NCBI GenBank assembly: GCA_900100835.1
Contig: FNCM01000007.1
Coordinates: 67,426-131,425 of the forward strand
Direction of reading: 5' to 3'
DNA length: 64,000 nt
Source of the DNA: Selenomonas sp. WCT3
GTDB lineage: Bacteria; Bacillota; Negativicutes; Selenomonadales; Selenomonadaceae
In this document: positions 25,657 through 32,481 of the stretch, one piece after another
Numbering within the stretch: the first letter of the stretch is position 1
How the letters are laid out: every line of letters starts with the position of its first letter
The notes under the pieces: model-generated
What the model was told of the DNA's origin: nothing
The model's input: only the letters and a program-made list of their open reading frames with translations
Database searches by the model: none
Position numbers and translations under genes: made by a program

Positions 25657-26236
25657 AAAATTGCAGGTTGTAGGATTCGAGAGGGGGCGGGTTCGAAACA
25701 TTACTCCGGCGGCGAGGGACACAGTACCAACGCTTCACGCGGAACGTCAAGGCTACGCTTATGGTACTGTGTCCCCCGCCGCCTAGGTTAGAGCCGTCAC
25801 AAAACTGCCTTCCCCTCTGGGGGCAACGAAGTTGCGGATGTCCGGTGGACATCCCGGGCGGTGGGCGCGAAGCGCTCGGATGAAGTCCCTTTATACGCAT
25901 TACGATAAGCATAATAACTTAAGGTGCTACCTCATCCGCCCCTGACGGGGCACCTTCCCCAGAGGGGAAGGCTTTTTGGTTCCAGAAGTCAGTCGACGCT
26001 AGGGGCAGTGCCATAAACGAAGCTTTGATGTTTTCCGTTAAGAACGAAATTTTTATCCTCCCCCTTCGTCGGAAAAATTCTACCGTCCAAGCGAAGCGCG
26101 TTTTGAATTTTTCCGATGCTTAATTTAGGATAAAAATTTCGCTTAGGAAAACATCTTGGCGTAGTGTTGGCACTGCCCCTAGCGGCGGCGAAGAGCTGCT
26201 TCGAACCAAGACTCTCTACCCCACAACCTGTATTTT
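25657..26236 (-). repeat. composite palindromic repeat R3 (contracted B, extra module C, A)
   Basis: This copy is in the opposite orientation to R1. Module B is contracted to 76 bases (25708-25783), with only the arms (GGACACAGTACC / GGTACTGTGTCC) kept. A third module C (25806-25971) occupies the central spacer. It is bounded by GCCTTCCCCTCTGGGG and CCCCAGAGGGGAAGGC and contains GGACATCC and CGCTTCGCGCCC-type smaller inverted repeats. Module A (about 25994-26188) is complete with CTAGGGGCAG / CTGCCCCTAG arms. Terminal repeats are AAAATTGCAGGTTGTAGG and CCACAACCTGTATTTT. It separates the PHP gene from the tRNA genes. Confidence 0.85.
25806..25971. repeat. palindromic module C nested in R3
   Basis: The 166-bp insert has perfect GC-rich arms, GCCTTCCCCTCTGGGG and CCCCAGAGGGGAAGGC, with further short palindromes inside and T6 after the right arm. 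A 30-base remnant of the same arms sits at the same place in R5 (about 32741-32770). It resembles short GCCTTCCCC repeats I associate with intestinal Bacillota genomes, from memory only. Confidence 0.75.
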
Positions 26237-26257
26237 GTAAAAAAATAAAATTTTCTC

Positions 26258-26287
26258 TTGCCAAGAAATATTTATGTGTGTTATAAT
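26258..26287 (+). promoter_or_regulatory. promoter of the tRNA-Val(GAC) gene
   Basis: TTGCCA and TATAAT with an 18-base spacer lie 20 bases before the tRNA, immediately to the right of repeat R3. Confidence 0.65.
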
Positions 26288-26307
26288 ATATTATGTCGTT
26301 GTGACAT

Positions 26308-26384
26308 GGGGTTATAGCTCAGTTGGTTAGAGTGTCTCGTTGACATCGAGGAGGTCACAGGTTCGAATCCTGTTAACCCCACCA
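26308..26384 (+). tRNA. tRNA-Val, anticodon GAC
   Basis: This 77-base tRNA has acceptor GGGGTTA/TAACCCC, D-stem GCTC/GAGT, anticodon loop TTGACAT (anticodon GAC), T-arm ACAGG-TTCGAAT-CCTGT and an encoded CCA. All stems pair, with one G-U in the D-stem and one in the anticodon stem. Confidence 0.95.
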
Positions 26385-26397
26385 TTTTGAAATTATG

Positions 26398-26422
26398 CTC
26401 TCGCTTTGGCGAGAGTTTTTTT
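26398..26422 (+). terminator. terminator after the first tRNA-Val
   Basis: CTCTCG-CTTTGG-CGAGAG followed by T7. Because of it the second tRNA, 112 bases downstream, needs its own promoter, probably the one around GCGTATAAT at 26473-26481. Confidence 0.9.
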
Positions 26423-26495
26423 GTATTTTTTTTACAAAAATGCGAAAACTATGGATTTTTTTCGAATATAAGCGTATAATGGGATATGTTGAAAC

Positions 26496-26572
26496 GCTCG
26501 CTTAGCTCAGTTGGCTAGAGCATCTCCGTCACATGGAGGGGGTCGGGGGTTCGAATCCCTCAGCGAGCACCA
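26496..26572 (+). tRNA. tRNA-Val, anticodon CAC
   Basis: This 77-base tRNA has acceptor GCTCGCT/AGCGAGC, D-stem GCTC/GAGC, anticodon loop GTCACAT (anticodon CAC, reading GUG), T-arm GGGGG-TTCGAAT-CCCTC and encoded CCA. The G at position 32 of the anticodon loop is unusual. Confidence 0.93.
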
Positions 26573-26583
26573 TAGCTTATTGG

Positions 26584-26609
26584 GCCGTACGAAATCGTAC
26601 GGCTTTTTT
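26584..26609. terminator. terminator after the second tRNA-Val
   Basis: GCCGTACG-AAAT-CGTACGGC followed by T6. Confidence 0.92.
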
Positions 26610-26672
26610 GGTGGCGTGATAGAGGCAGAATCCATCAAACATGGACTATTGTATTTGTCCATATAGTTTTCG

Positions 26673-26701
26673 TTGACAGTAGCAGGGGAGTTTGCTATTA
26701 T
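26673..26701 (+). promoter_or_regulatory. promoter of purB
   Basis: TTGACA and TATTAT are exactly 17 bases apart. Transcription should start near 26708, giving a 136-base leader. Confidence 0.75.
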
Positions 26702-26728
26702 AGTCAAGGGAAATAAGGGATTCTCCAG

Positions 26729-26778
26729 ACTCAAAATGAGGCCTGTACCCCAAGGGGAGAGGTCAATTTGAGTTTTTT
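26729..26778 (+). promoter_or_regulatory. terminator-type attenuator in the purB leader
   Basis: ACTCAAAATGAGGCC pairs with GGTCAATTTGAGT (one bulge) and is followed by T6, a proper intrinsic terminator. The inner loop carries CCCC-AA-GGGG. Because it sits between the purB promoter and gene, expression must require read-through, so it is probably a regulated attenuator. No known purine riboswitch core was recognised. Confidence 0.6.
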
Positions 26779-26843
26779 CGTCGTGTTTTCACTTCCGCGG
26801 TGCTGTGACGCCGCCAGGAATTGATGAGGAGGAAATCACAAAA

Positions 26844-28136
26844 ATGATCGAACGTTACACCAACCCGGAGATGGGTCACCTGTGGTCCATCGAGAATGAA
26901 TGGCAGCAGATTTTGAATGTTGAAATGGCTGCCTGCGACGCCATGGCTGAGCTCGGCGAGATTCCAGTTGAGGCTGCGAAAAATATTCGCGCCAAGGCTA
27001 AGTTTGATGTTAAGCGCATCAAGGAAATTGAATCCGTTACGCATCATGACATCATCGCTTTCCTGACCAACGTCGCCGAAAATGTTGGTGATGATTCCAA
27101 GTACGTCCATAAGGGATTGACTTCGAGTGATGTCAAGGATACGGCTTATTGCATGATGATGCGCGATGCCGCTGACATCATCCTTGATGATCTCAAGAAG
27201 TTCCGCGAGGTACTGCGCCGTCGTGCGGTTGAGTTCAAACATACGCCGTGCATTGGCCGTACCCATGGTATTCATGCGGAGCCGATGACGTTCGGTCTGA
27301 AACTTTTGCTCTGGAGTGCTGAGATTGAGCGTGACATCGAACGCGTTGAGCATGCCAAGAAAATCGTTTCGGTCTGCAAGCTTTCGGGCGCTGTGGGCAC
27401 TTACTCCAATATTGACCCGCGCATTGAGGAAATGGTGGGCAAGACGCTGGAACTTCAGCCGGTCCGTCTGGCTACGCAGGTCATTCAGCGTGACCGCCAT
27501 GCTGAGTTCGTGACGACGATGGCTATCGTATCGAGTACGCTCGAGAAAATCGCGACGGAAGTCCGCAACCTGCAGCGTACGGATATCCGTGAGGCTGAGG
27601 AGTATTTCTCCCCGGGGCAGAAGGGGTCTTCGGCTATGCCGCATAAGCGCAATCCAATCAACTGCGAGCGCATCTCAGGTATGGCCCGCTTGAACCGTGG
27701 CAATGCCGTAGCCGCTATGGAAGACATCACCCTCTGGCATGAGCGCGACATTTCCCATTCCTCGGTTGAGCGCGTTATCCTGCCGGATACGACGATTAAC
27801 CTCGACTATTGCACGAGAAAGCTTACCAACATCATCGATAAGCTGCTCGTGTATCCGGAGAAGATGATGCACGACATGAACCGCACAGGCGGTCTTATGT
27901 ACAGCTCCCGTCTGTTGCTGGCAGTTGTCAGCAAGGGCGTACTGCGTGAGGAAGCTTACAAGTGGGTACAGCGCAATGCCATGAAACGCTGGATGGAAGG
28001 CAAGGACTTCAAGGAGAGCGTTGAAAACGATCCGGATATCACGAAGTATCTGACGAAGGAAGAAATCGACGATTGCTTCGATTACAAGTTCTTCATCCGC
28101 CGCGTCGATATGATTTTCGAACGCTTTGGACTTTAA
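26844..28136 (+). CDS. purB: adenylosuccinate lyase
   Basis: This 430-residue fumarase/aspartase-superfamily enzyme acts twice in purine synthesis: SAICAR to AICAR, and adenylosuccinate to AMP. The signature GSSAMPHKRNPINCE (flexible catalytic loop), TSSDVKDTAYCMMM and GRTHGIHAEPMTFG are all present. The frame opens at 26805, but ATG 26844 (MIERYTNPEMGHLWS) has GAGGAGG upstream and is the standard N-terminus. purA follows after a 152-base gap containing a second attenuator, so the two AMP-branch enzymes are probably co-regulated. Confidence 0.96.
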   Translation: MIERYTNPEMGHLWSIENEWQQILNVEMAACDAMAELGEIPVEAAKNIRAKAKFDVKRIKEIESVTHHDIIAFLTNVAENVGDDSKYVHKGLTSSDVKDTAYCMMMRDAADIILDDLKKFREVLRRRAVEFKHTPCIGRTHGIHAEPMTFGLKLLLWSAEIERDIERVEHAKKIVSVCKLSGAVGTYSNIDPRIEEMVGKTLELQPVRLATQVIQRDRHAEFVTTMAIVSSTLEKIATEVRNLQRTDIREAEEYFSPGQKGSSAMPHKRNPINCERISGMARLNRGNAVAAMEDITLWHERDISHSSVERVILPDTTINLDYCTRKLTNIIDKLLVYPEKMMHDMNRTGGLMYSSRLLLAVVSKGVLREEAYKWVQRNAMKRWMEGKDFKESVENDPDITKYLTKEEIDDCFDYKFFIRRVDMIFERFGL

Positions 28137-28155
28137 GCTGAATATGTTATGATGA

Positions 28156-28212
28156 GCCGTGGGCTCAAATATTGAGCCCTTACGGCGTTATTATACCCGT
28201 AAGGGCTTTTTT
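28156..28212 (+). promoter_or_regulatory. antiterminator/terminator switch between purB and purA
   Basis: Two folds are mutually exclusive. The first pairs GCCGTGGGCTCAA (28156-28168) with TTGAGCCC and ACGGC (28172-28186, two-base bulge). The second pairs GCCCTTACGG (28176-28185) with CCGTAAGGGC (28197-28206), followed by T6 (28207-28212), a clear intrinsic terminator. The segment 28176-28185 is shared. Such overlap is the hallmark of an attenuator or riboswitch expression platform. Confidence 0.65.
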
Positions 28213-28288
28213 ACTGCCTGTCGGGAGGATTTACTGCCCCAGTTGGTCTGCCAGCTGGCGGACAGTAGTTATTAAGGAGAGAAATCTT

Positions 28289-29575
28289 ATGTCAACAGTA
28301 GTAGTTACCGGTACCCAGTGGGGCGATGAAGGCAAGGGCAAGATTGTAGACTATCTGGCTCAGCAGGCTGAAACGGTCGTCCGTTTCCAGGGCGGCAGCA
28401 ATGCCGGCCATACGGTTGTGGTTGATGGCGAGGCATATAAGCTCCGTTTGATGCCGTCGGGCATCCTGTTTAAGGGCACGCATTGCGTGGTCGGCAATGG
28501 TGTTGCTTTCAGTCCGAAGGTTATGCTCGAGGAGATGGATGGCCTGGCTAAGCGTGGTATCGACCTTTCGGGTATCCGCATCTCGAACCGTGCGCATGTC
28601 GTTCTGCCGTATCATTGTCTGATGGATGGTCTTGGCGATGAGAAACGTGGCGAGAACAAAATCGGTACGACGAAGAATGGTATCGGCCCCTGCTACATCG
28701 ACCGCGATAACCGCATCGGTATCCGCGTCTGCGACCTTATCGATCGTGAGGAGTTCGCCAAGAAACTCAAGGCAAACCTTGAAATCAAGAACCGCGAACT
28801 CAAACTGCTCTATGACCACGAGCCGCTCGACTACGAGGAGATTCTGGCTGAGTACAACGGCTATGCTGACCGCCTGCGTCCGTATGTCTGTGACACGATT
28901 GCTCTTCTCAACGAGGAAGTTAAAGAAGGCCGCAAGATCCTGTTCGAAGGTGCGCAGGCTACGATGCTCGATATCGACTATGGTACGTATCCGTATGTTA
29001 CGGCATCCCATCCGATTTCTGGTGGCGTCGGCGTTGGCTGTGGCGTAGCACCGCGCGCTATCGACAAAGTTGTCGGTATCGTCAAGGCATACTGCACGCG
29101 CGTTGGTGAAGGTCCGTTCCCGACGGAGCAGCTCAACGAAATCGGTGACCGGATTCGTGAGGAGGGCCATGAGTATGGTGTTGTCACGGGCCGTCCGCGC
29201 CGCACGGGCTGGCTTGATGCCTGTGTCGTCCGTTATGCTGGACTGCTTTCGGGCATCGATTACATGGCCGTGACGCGTCTCGATATCCTCGACAGCTTCG
29301 ATGAAATCAAGATGTGCGTTGCCTATAAGTACAAGGGCGAAATCTTGAACGAGATTCCGGCCAGCCTCAAAGTTCTGGCAGAAGTCGAGCCGGTTTACGA
29401 GACGTTCCCGGGCTGGAAGACCGATATCAGCAAGGTCCGCAAGTACGAAGACCTGCCGGAGAATGCTCGCAAGTACCTCGAGCGCATGGCTGAGGTAACG
29501 GGGATCGGCCTCGGTATCGTTTCCGTTGGTCCGAACCGCGATGAGACCATCGTTATCGCCAAAGATATCTTTTGA
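28289..29575 (+). CDS. purA: adenylosuccinate synthetase
   Basis: This 428-residue enzyme joins IMP and aspartate using GTP, the committed step to AMP. The P-loop GTQWGDEGKGKIVDYLAQ lies at residues 7-24. The family segments GGSNAGHTVV, NGIGPCY and VGVGCGVAPRAID are clear. The open frame extends 39 codons upstream through the attenuator, but ATG 28289 has AAGGAGAG upstream and yields the normal start MSTVVVTG. It lies downstream of purB with a terminator-type switch between them and a good terminator after. Confidence 0.97.
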   Translation: MSTVVVTGTQWGDEGKGKIVDYLAQQAETVVRFQGGSNAGHTVVVDGEAYKLRLMPSGILFKGTHCVVGNGVAFSPKVMLEEMDGLAKRGIDLSGIRISNRAHVVLPYHCLMDGLGDEKRGENKIGTTKNGIGPCYIDRDNRIGIRVCDLIDREEFAKKLKANLEIKNRELKLLYDHEPLDYEEILAEYNGYADRLRPYVCDTIALLNEEVKEGRKILFEGAQATMLDIDYGTYPYVTASHPISGGVGVGCGVAPRAIDKVVGIVKAYCTRVGEGPFPTEQLNEIGDRIREEGHEYGVVTGRPRRTGWLDACVVRYAGLLSGIDYMAVTRLDILDSFDEIKMCVAYKYKGEILNEIPASLKVLAEVEPVYETFPGWKTDISKVRKYEDLPENARKYLERMAEVTGIGLGIVSVGPNRDETIVIAKDIF

Positions 29576-29589
29576 TTTTGCGTAATAGG

Positions 29590-29626
29590 AAAGCCCATCT
29601 GCTGGATTGTCAGTAGATGGGCTTTT
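29590..29626 (+). terminator. terminator of purA
   Basis: AAAGCCCATCTGCTG pairs with CAGTAGATGGGCTTT across a 6-base loop (one G-U), followed by T's. It overlaps the -35 of the toxin promoter. Confidence 0.9.
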
Positions 29627-29636
29627 ATGCTATAAT
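29607..29636 (+). promoter_or_regulatory. promoter of the putative type I toxin
   Basis: TTGTCA and a perfect TATAAT with an 18-base spacer. Transcription would start near 29643, 56 bases before the toxin ATG. Confidence 0.6.
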
Positions 29637-29698
29637 GTCGGCGGAGTGTTATCAAAACGATAGGCGGTTAATCCTGGCCCCTGAAAGGGGGCTTTTGC

Positions 29699-29767
29699 AT
29701 GAGCAGATATGATTTTTTTTCGATGCTTATACTTGTACTAGCGATCATTCTAGCAATCAAGGCATAA
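29699..29767 (+). CDS. putative type I toxin, short hydrophobic peptide (22 residues)
   Basis: The 22-codon frame encodes one membrane-spanning helix: a polar start (MSRYDFF) followed by SMLILVLAIILAIKA. Size, single helix and charged ends are those of Fst/Ldr-type and 'holin-like' type I toxins. A strong AAAGGGGG ribosome site lies 7 bases upstream but is paired in GCCCC-TGAAA-GGGGC, a translation-blocking hairpin also typical of these mRNAs. The message ends at a bidirectional terminator on which an oppositely directed RNA converges. The family is inferred from architecture, since peptides this short cannot be assigned firmly by sequence. Confidence 0.7.
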   Translation: MSRYDFFSMLILVLAIILAIKA

Positions 29768-29801
29768 AAATAACCGCCCTGCTCGAATAGCGCGGTTATT
29801 T
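29768..29801. terminator. bidirectional terminator shared by toxin mRNA and antisense RNA
   Basis: AAATAACCGC and GCGGTTATTT form a 10-bp stem directly after the toxin stop codon, with A-rich and T-rich flanks for both directions. Confidence 0.8.
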
Positions 29802-29875
29802 CCCTTTTATCCAATTGGGGCTGACCGTCTGGCGATAGCCTCTGGCGTCCTGTTACCAGCAGGACGTCTTTTATA
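29768..29875 (-). ncRNA. putative antisense antitoxin RNA
   Basis: A minus-strand transcript from the consensus promoter at 29881-29909 would start near 29875 and run about 108 bases to the terminator at the toxin's 3' end. Its 5' part folds into GTCCTG-CAGGAC (29846-29871). It overlaps the toxin mRNA at the terminator. It also carries the complement of CGATAG and TCCTG (29833-29852), which are repeated at similar spacing in the toxin leader (29658-29676). That is the two-contact plan of the Fst par locus. It contains no open frame. Confidence 0.62.
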
Positions 29876-29880
29876 TATTA

Positions 29881-29909
29881 ATTATACCTACTGAACAGAT
29901 AGCAGTCAA
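29881..29909 (-). promoter_or_regulatory. promoter of the antisense RNA
   Basis: On the minus strand TTGACT and a perfect TATAAT are exactly 17 bases apart. It fires leftward, away from the HAD gene and towards the toxin. Confidence 0.75.
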
Positions 29910-29923
29910 GAAAGGACAGAAAT

Positions 29924-30745
29924 ATGGACTATAAGATGTTGGCATTTGACCTCGATGGCACGCTCAATAATGATGATAAAGTGATTACGCCGAAGACGCG
30001 GGAGGCCATCATGTCGCTGCAGAAGCAGGGCGTGGTCGTAGCGTTGGTTTCGGGCCGTCAGGCGCCGGGACTGAAGCGTGAGGCTGAGGCGTTGGAGCTT
30101 TCGAAGTATCATGGCCTGCGCATTTCCTATAACGGTGGCCGCATCGAGGATGCGACGACGAAGGAAATCCTCTTTGACAGCAGCATCGATAATAACACAG
30201 CCGTACGGTTCCTGCGCCATCTCGAAGAATGGCCGGAGCTGTCGCCAATCGTCGACGATGGGGTGTCTATCTATACGACTGATGCCAAGCGCCACAAAGT
30301 CATGGATGAGAGCCGCAACAACAATCTCAAGATCAAGATTGTCGAGAATATCGCGGAGGCCGTAGCGCAGGGCGGATTCAACCCGGTAAAGATCCTGACG
30401 GCGGCCCCCAATGAGATTCTAGTGCCGCATCTGGCCGATATTCGCCGTGGCTTTGAGGATAAGATGTCGTTCGTTCAGTCGGCACCGTGGTTCTACGAAG
30501 GAACCATCAAAGGCGTTTCGAAGCTCAGTGCGCTCGAGCATGCCTGCGATAAGCTGGGCATCGACCGCAGTGAGGTCATGGCCTTCGGAGATGCGCAGAA
30601 CGATATGAGCATGCTCGAATTCGCCGGCTACGGCGTCGCTATGGGCAACGCCTGTGAAGAGCTCAAGAAAATGGCCGATGAAGTTACGCTGTCCAATAAC
30701 GAAGATGGGATTGCGGCTACGATTGCGAAACACTTCGATATATAA
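29924..30745 (+). CDS. HAD superfamily phosphatase, Cof type
   Basis: This 273-residue protein has the HAD catalytic motif FDLDGTLNN (nucleophile Asp9 and Asp11), LVSGRQAPG (motif II region) and the metal-binding GDAQNDMSML near residue 225. The large cap domain between motifs places it with Cof/YbiV-type sugar-phosphate or pyridoxal-phosphate phosphatases. ATG 29924 is preceded by AAAGGACAG. The stop codon abuts the terminal repeat of element R4. The exact substrate is unknown. Confidence 0.87.
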   Translation: MDYKMLAFDLDGTLNNDDKVITPKTREAIMSLQKQGVVVALVSGRQAPGLKREAEALELSKYHGLRISYNGGRIEDATTKEILFDSSIDNNTAVRFLRHLEEWPELSPIVDDGVSIYTTDAKRHKVMDESRNNNLKIKIVENIAEAVAQGGFNPVKILTAAPNEILVPHLADIRRGFEDKMSFVQSAPWFYEGTIKGVSKLSALEHACDKLGIDRSEVMAFGDAQNDMSMLEFAGYGVAMGNACEELKKMADEVTLSNNEDGIAATIAKHFDI

Positions 30746-31311
30746 ATTACAGTTTGTAGGTTCGTATTAGCGAGTTCGTGTTCGAAGCAAGTTGCCGGCG
30801 GCGGGGGCCCCAGTACCAACGCTCCACCGGTGACAACCCGCTACAAGAAATTTTTGCCTTTTAATTAAGAGTTGGAAAACAGTTAAACGCGCTTCGCTTG
30901 GACGAAACTGCTTTTCCAACGAGAACGCAGGCAAAAATTTCTTGCTTCACGCGGAACGTCAAGGCTACGCTTATGGTACTGGGGCCCCCGCCGCCTCGGT
31001 TAGAGCCGGCACGAATTGCTGCGCCCTCGGAGGGGGTAGCCCCGCGAAACTTGCCACAGACTCAGCCGCCGCTAGGGACAGTGCCATAAACGAAGCGTTT
31101 GATGTTTTTCGTGAAGAACGAAATTTTTATCCTCACCGTTCGTCGAAAAATTGCTACCGTTCAAGCGAAGCGCGTTTTGCAACTTTTTCGATGCCCAATT
31201 AAAGATAAAAATTTCGTTTAGAAAAACATCTCCCGCGTAGTGTTGGCACTGCCCCTAGCGGTGGCGAAGAGCTGATTCGAATAAGGTTTCACGAACCGAT
31301 AAACTGTAATT
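30744..31311 (-). repeat. composite palindromic repeat R4 (modules B and A)
   Basis: This is a complete 568-bp copy in reverse orientation to R1. The left terminal repeat AAATTACAGTTTGTAGG begins within the HAD stop codon, and the right one, GATAAACTGTAATT, ends 21 bases before the rsmH-like start codon. Module B (30797-30995) has GGGGCCCCAGTACC / GGTACTGGGGCCCC arms. Module A (31066-31264) has one mismatched pair in its arms. Because the element fills the whole intergenic space, the downstream gene must be transcribed through it or from a promoter inside it. Confidence 0.9.
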
Positions 31312-31332
31312 GGCAATAGAAAGGATTATTGG

Positions 31333-32427
31333 ATGGAAGAGAAGCACCATAAACGCCGGATTCATTATAGTGGTAAGTATCCACGGCGTTTTGAGGAAAA
31401 ATATAAGGAACTTAATCCGGAAAAATATGGCGATGAGATTGCGCATGTTATTGCAAAGGGCAATACGCCGGCGGGGATGCACATTCCTATCATGGTCGAT
31501 GAGATTTTGGACGTGCTGGCGATAAAGCCGGGAGAGCGCGGCTTCGATGCAACGCTGGGGTATGGCGGACATACTTGTGCTATGCTCGAAAAACTGGCAG
31601 GCAAGGGGCATCTTATAAGTGGCGATATTGACCCGATTGAGTCGAAGAAGACGGAGGCGCGTATTCGTGCCAAGGGCTTTGGCGAAGATATCTGGGAGCT
31701 GCGCAATATGAACTTCTGCCAGATTGACGAGCTGGCGCGTGAGGTGGGGCCTTTCGACTTCATTCTCGCGGATCTTGGCGTATCCTCCATGCAGATTGAC
31801 AATCCGGAGCGCGGTTTCACTTATAAGAGCGAAGGTCCCCTTGATTTGCGGCTGAATCCCGAGGCAGGCATCACGGCCGCCGAGCGGCTCCGGGACATTG
31901 ACGAGTATGAACTGGAAGGCCTCTTGCAGGAAAATGCCGACGAGCCCTATGCCGCCGAAATCGCCCGCTATATCGTAAAGACGCGCCGCCGCCGGCCGAT
32001 AAAGACGACGAAGGATCTGCACGAGGCCATCGGGCAGGCGCTATCTAAGGTAAAACTGCCTCAGGAGATGGCCGAGCGCGCTGGTTACAGCACGAAGAAA
32101 CAGGCGCTGGCACGGGCAGAGCTCATCAAGAAGAGCAGTGCCCGCGTATTCCAGGCTCTGCGCATTGACATCAATCGCGAGTACGAAGTGCTCTACGAGT
32201 TTATGGAAAAACTTCCCGATGCCCTCGCCCCCGGCGGTCGTGCCGCTATTCTTACCTTCCATTCGGGGGAAGACCGCATCGTCAAAAAAGCCTTCAAGGC
32301 CTTCCATCAACAGGGGATATATGCCGACATTGCCCAAGAGGTAATCCGGCCCACCAAAGAAGAATGCTACCGCAACAGCCGCGCCCACTCGACAAAATTG
32401 CGTTGGGCGGTAAAAGGTGCGGAATAA
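31333..32427 (+). CDS. RsmH-like 16S rRNA (cytosine-N4) methyltransferase
   Basis: This 364-residue protein matches RsmH/MraW. It shows HIPIMVDEILDVL, GFDATLGYGGHTCAMLEKL (SAM-binding, usually DATxGxGGHS), LADLGVSSMQIDNPERGFTY and FHSGEDRIVKKAFK. The enzyme methylates C1402 of 16S rRNA. The first 48 residues (MEEKHHKRRIHYSGKYPRRF...) are an extra basic segment absent from the usual ~310-residue protein. The gene is not in a cell-wall (dcw) cluster, so it may be a second paralog. ATG 31333 follows AAAGGATTATTGG. R4 and R5 flank it on both sides. Confidence 0.85.
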   Translation: MEEKHHKRRIHYSGKYPRRFEEKYKELNPEKYGDEIAHVIAKGNTPAGMHIPIMVDEILDVLAIKPGERGFDATLGYGGHTCAMLEKLAGKGHLISGDIDPIESKKTEARIRAKGFGEDIWELRNMNFCQIDELAREVGPFDFILADLGVSSMQIDNPERGFTYKSEGPLDLRLNPEAGITAAERLRDIDEYELEGLLQENADEPYAAEIARYIVKTRRRRPIKTTKDLHEAIGQALSKVKLPQEMAERAGYSTKKQALARAELIKKSSARVFQALRIDINREYEVLYEFMEKLPDALAPGGRAAILTFHSGEDRIVKKAFKAFHQQGIYADIAQEVIRPTKEECYRNSRAHSTKLRWAVKGAE

Positions 32428-32442
32428 ATTTATTTTTACCCC

Positions 32443-32477
32443 AAAGCCATTGACGGAAATATGTCAGTGGCTTTTTC
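32443..32477 (+). terminator. terminator of the rsmH-like gene
   Basis: AAAGCCATTGAC pairs with GTCAGTGGCTTT (one G-U) and is followed by T5. The R5 element begins five bases later. Confidence 0.85.
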
Positions 32478-32481
32478 TTAC

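Noticed and set aside
26308-26384. tRNA-Asp reading of the first tRNA
   Set aside because: The loop TTGACAT places GAC at positions 34-36, which is a valine anticodon. The Asp anticodon would be GTC.
26507-26734. A 75-residue minus-strand frame across tRNA-Val(CAC)
   Set aside because: Its CSLRDSNPRPP stretch is the familiar by-product of reading a tRNA backwards.
27316-29048. Several 65-140-residue frames within purB and purA
   Set aside because: They are alternate-frame shadows of two highly conserved enzymes.
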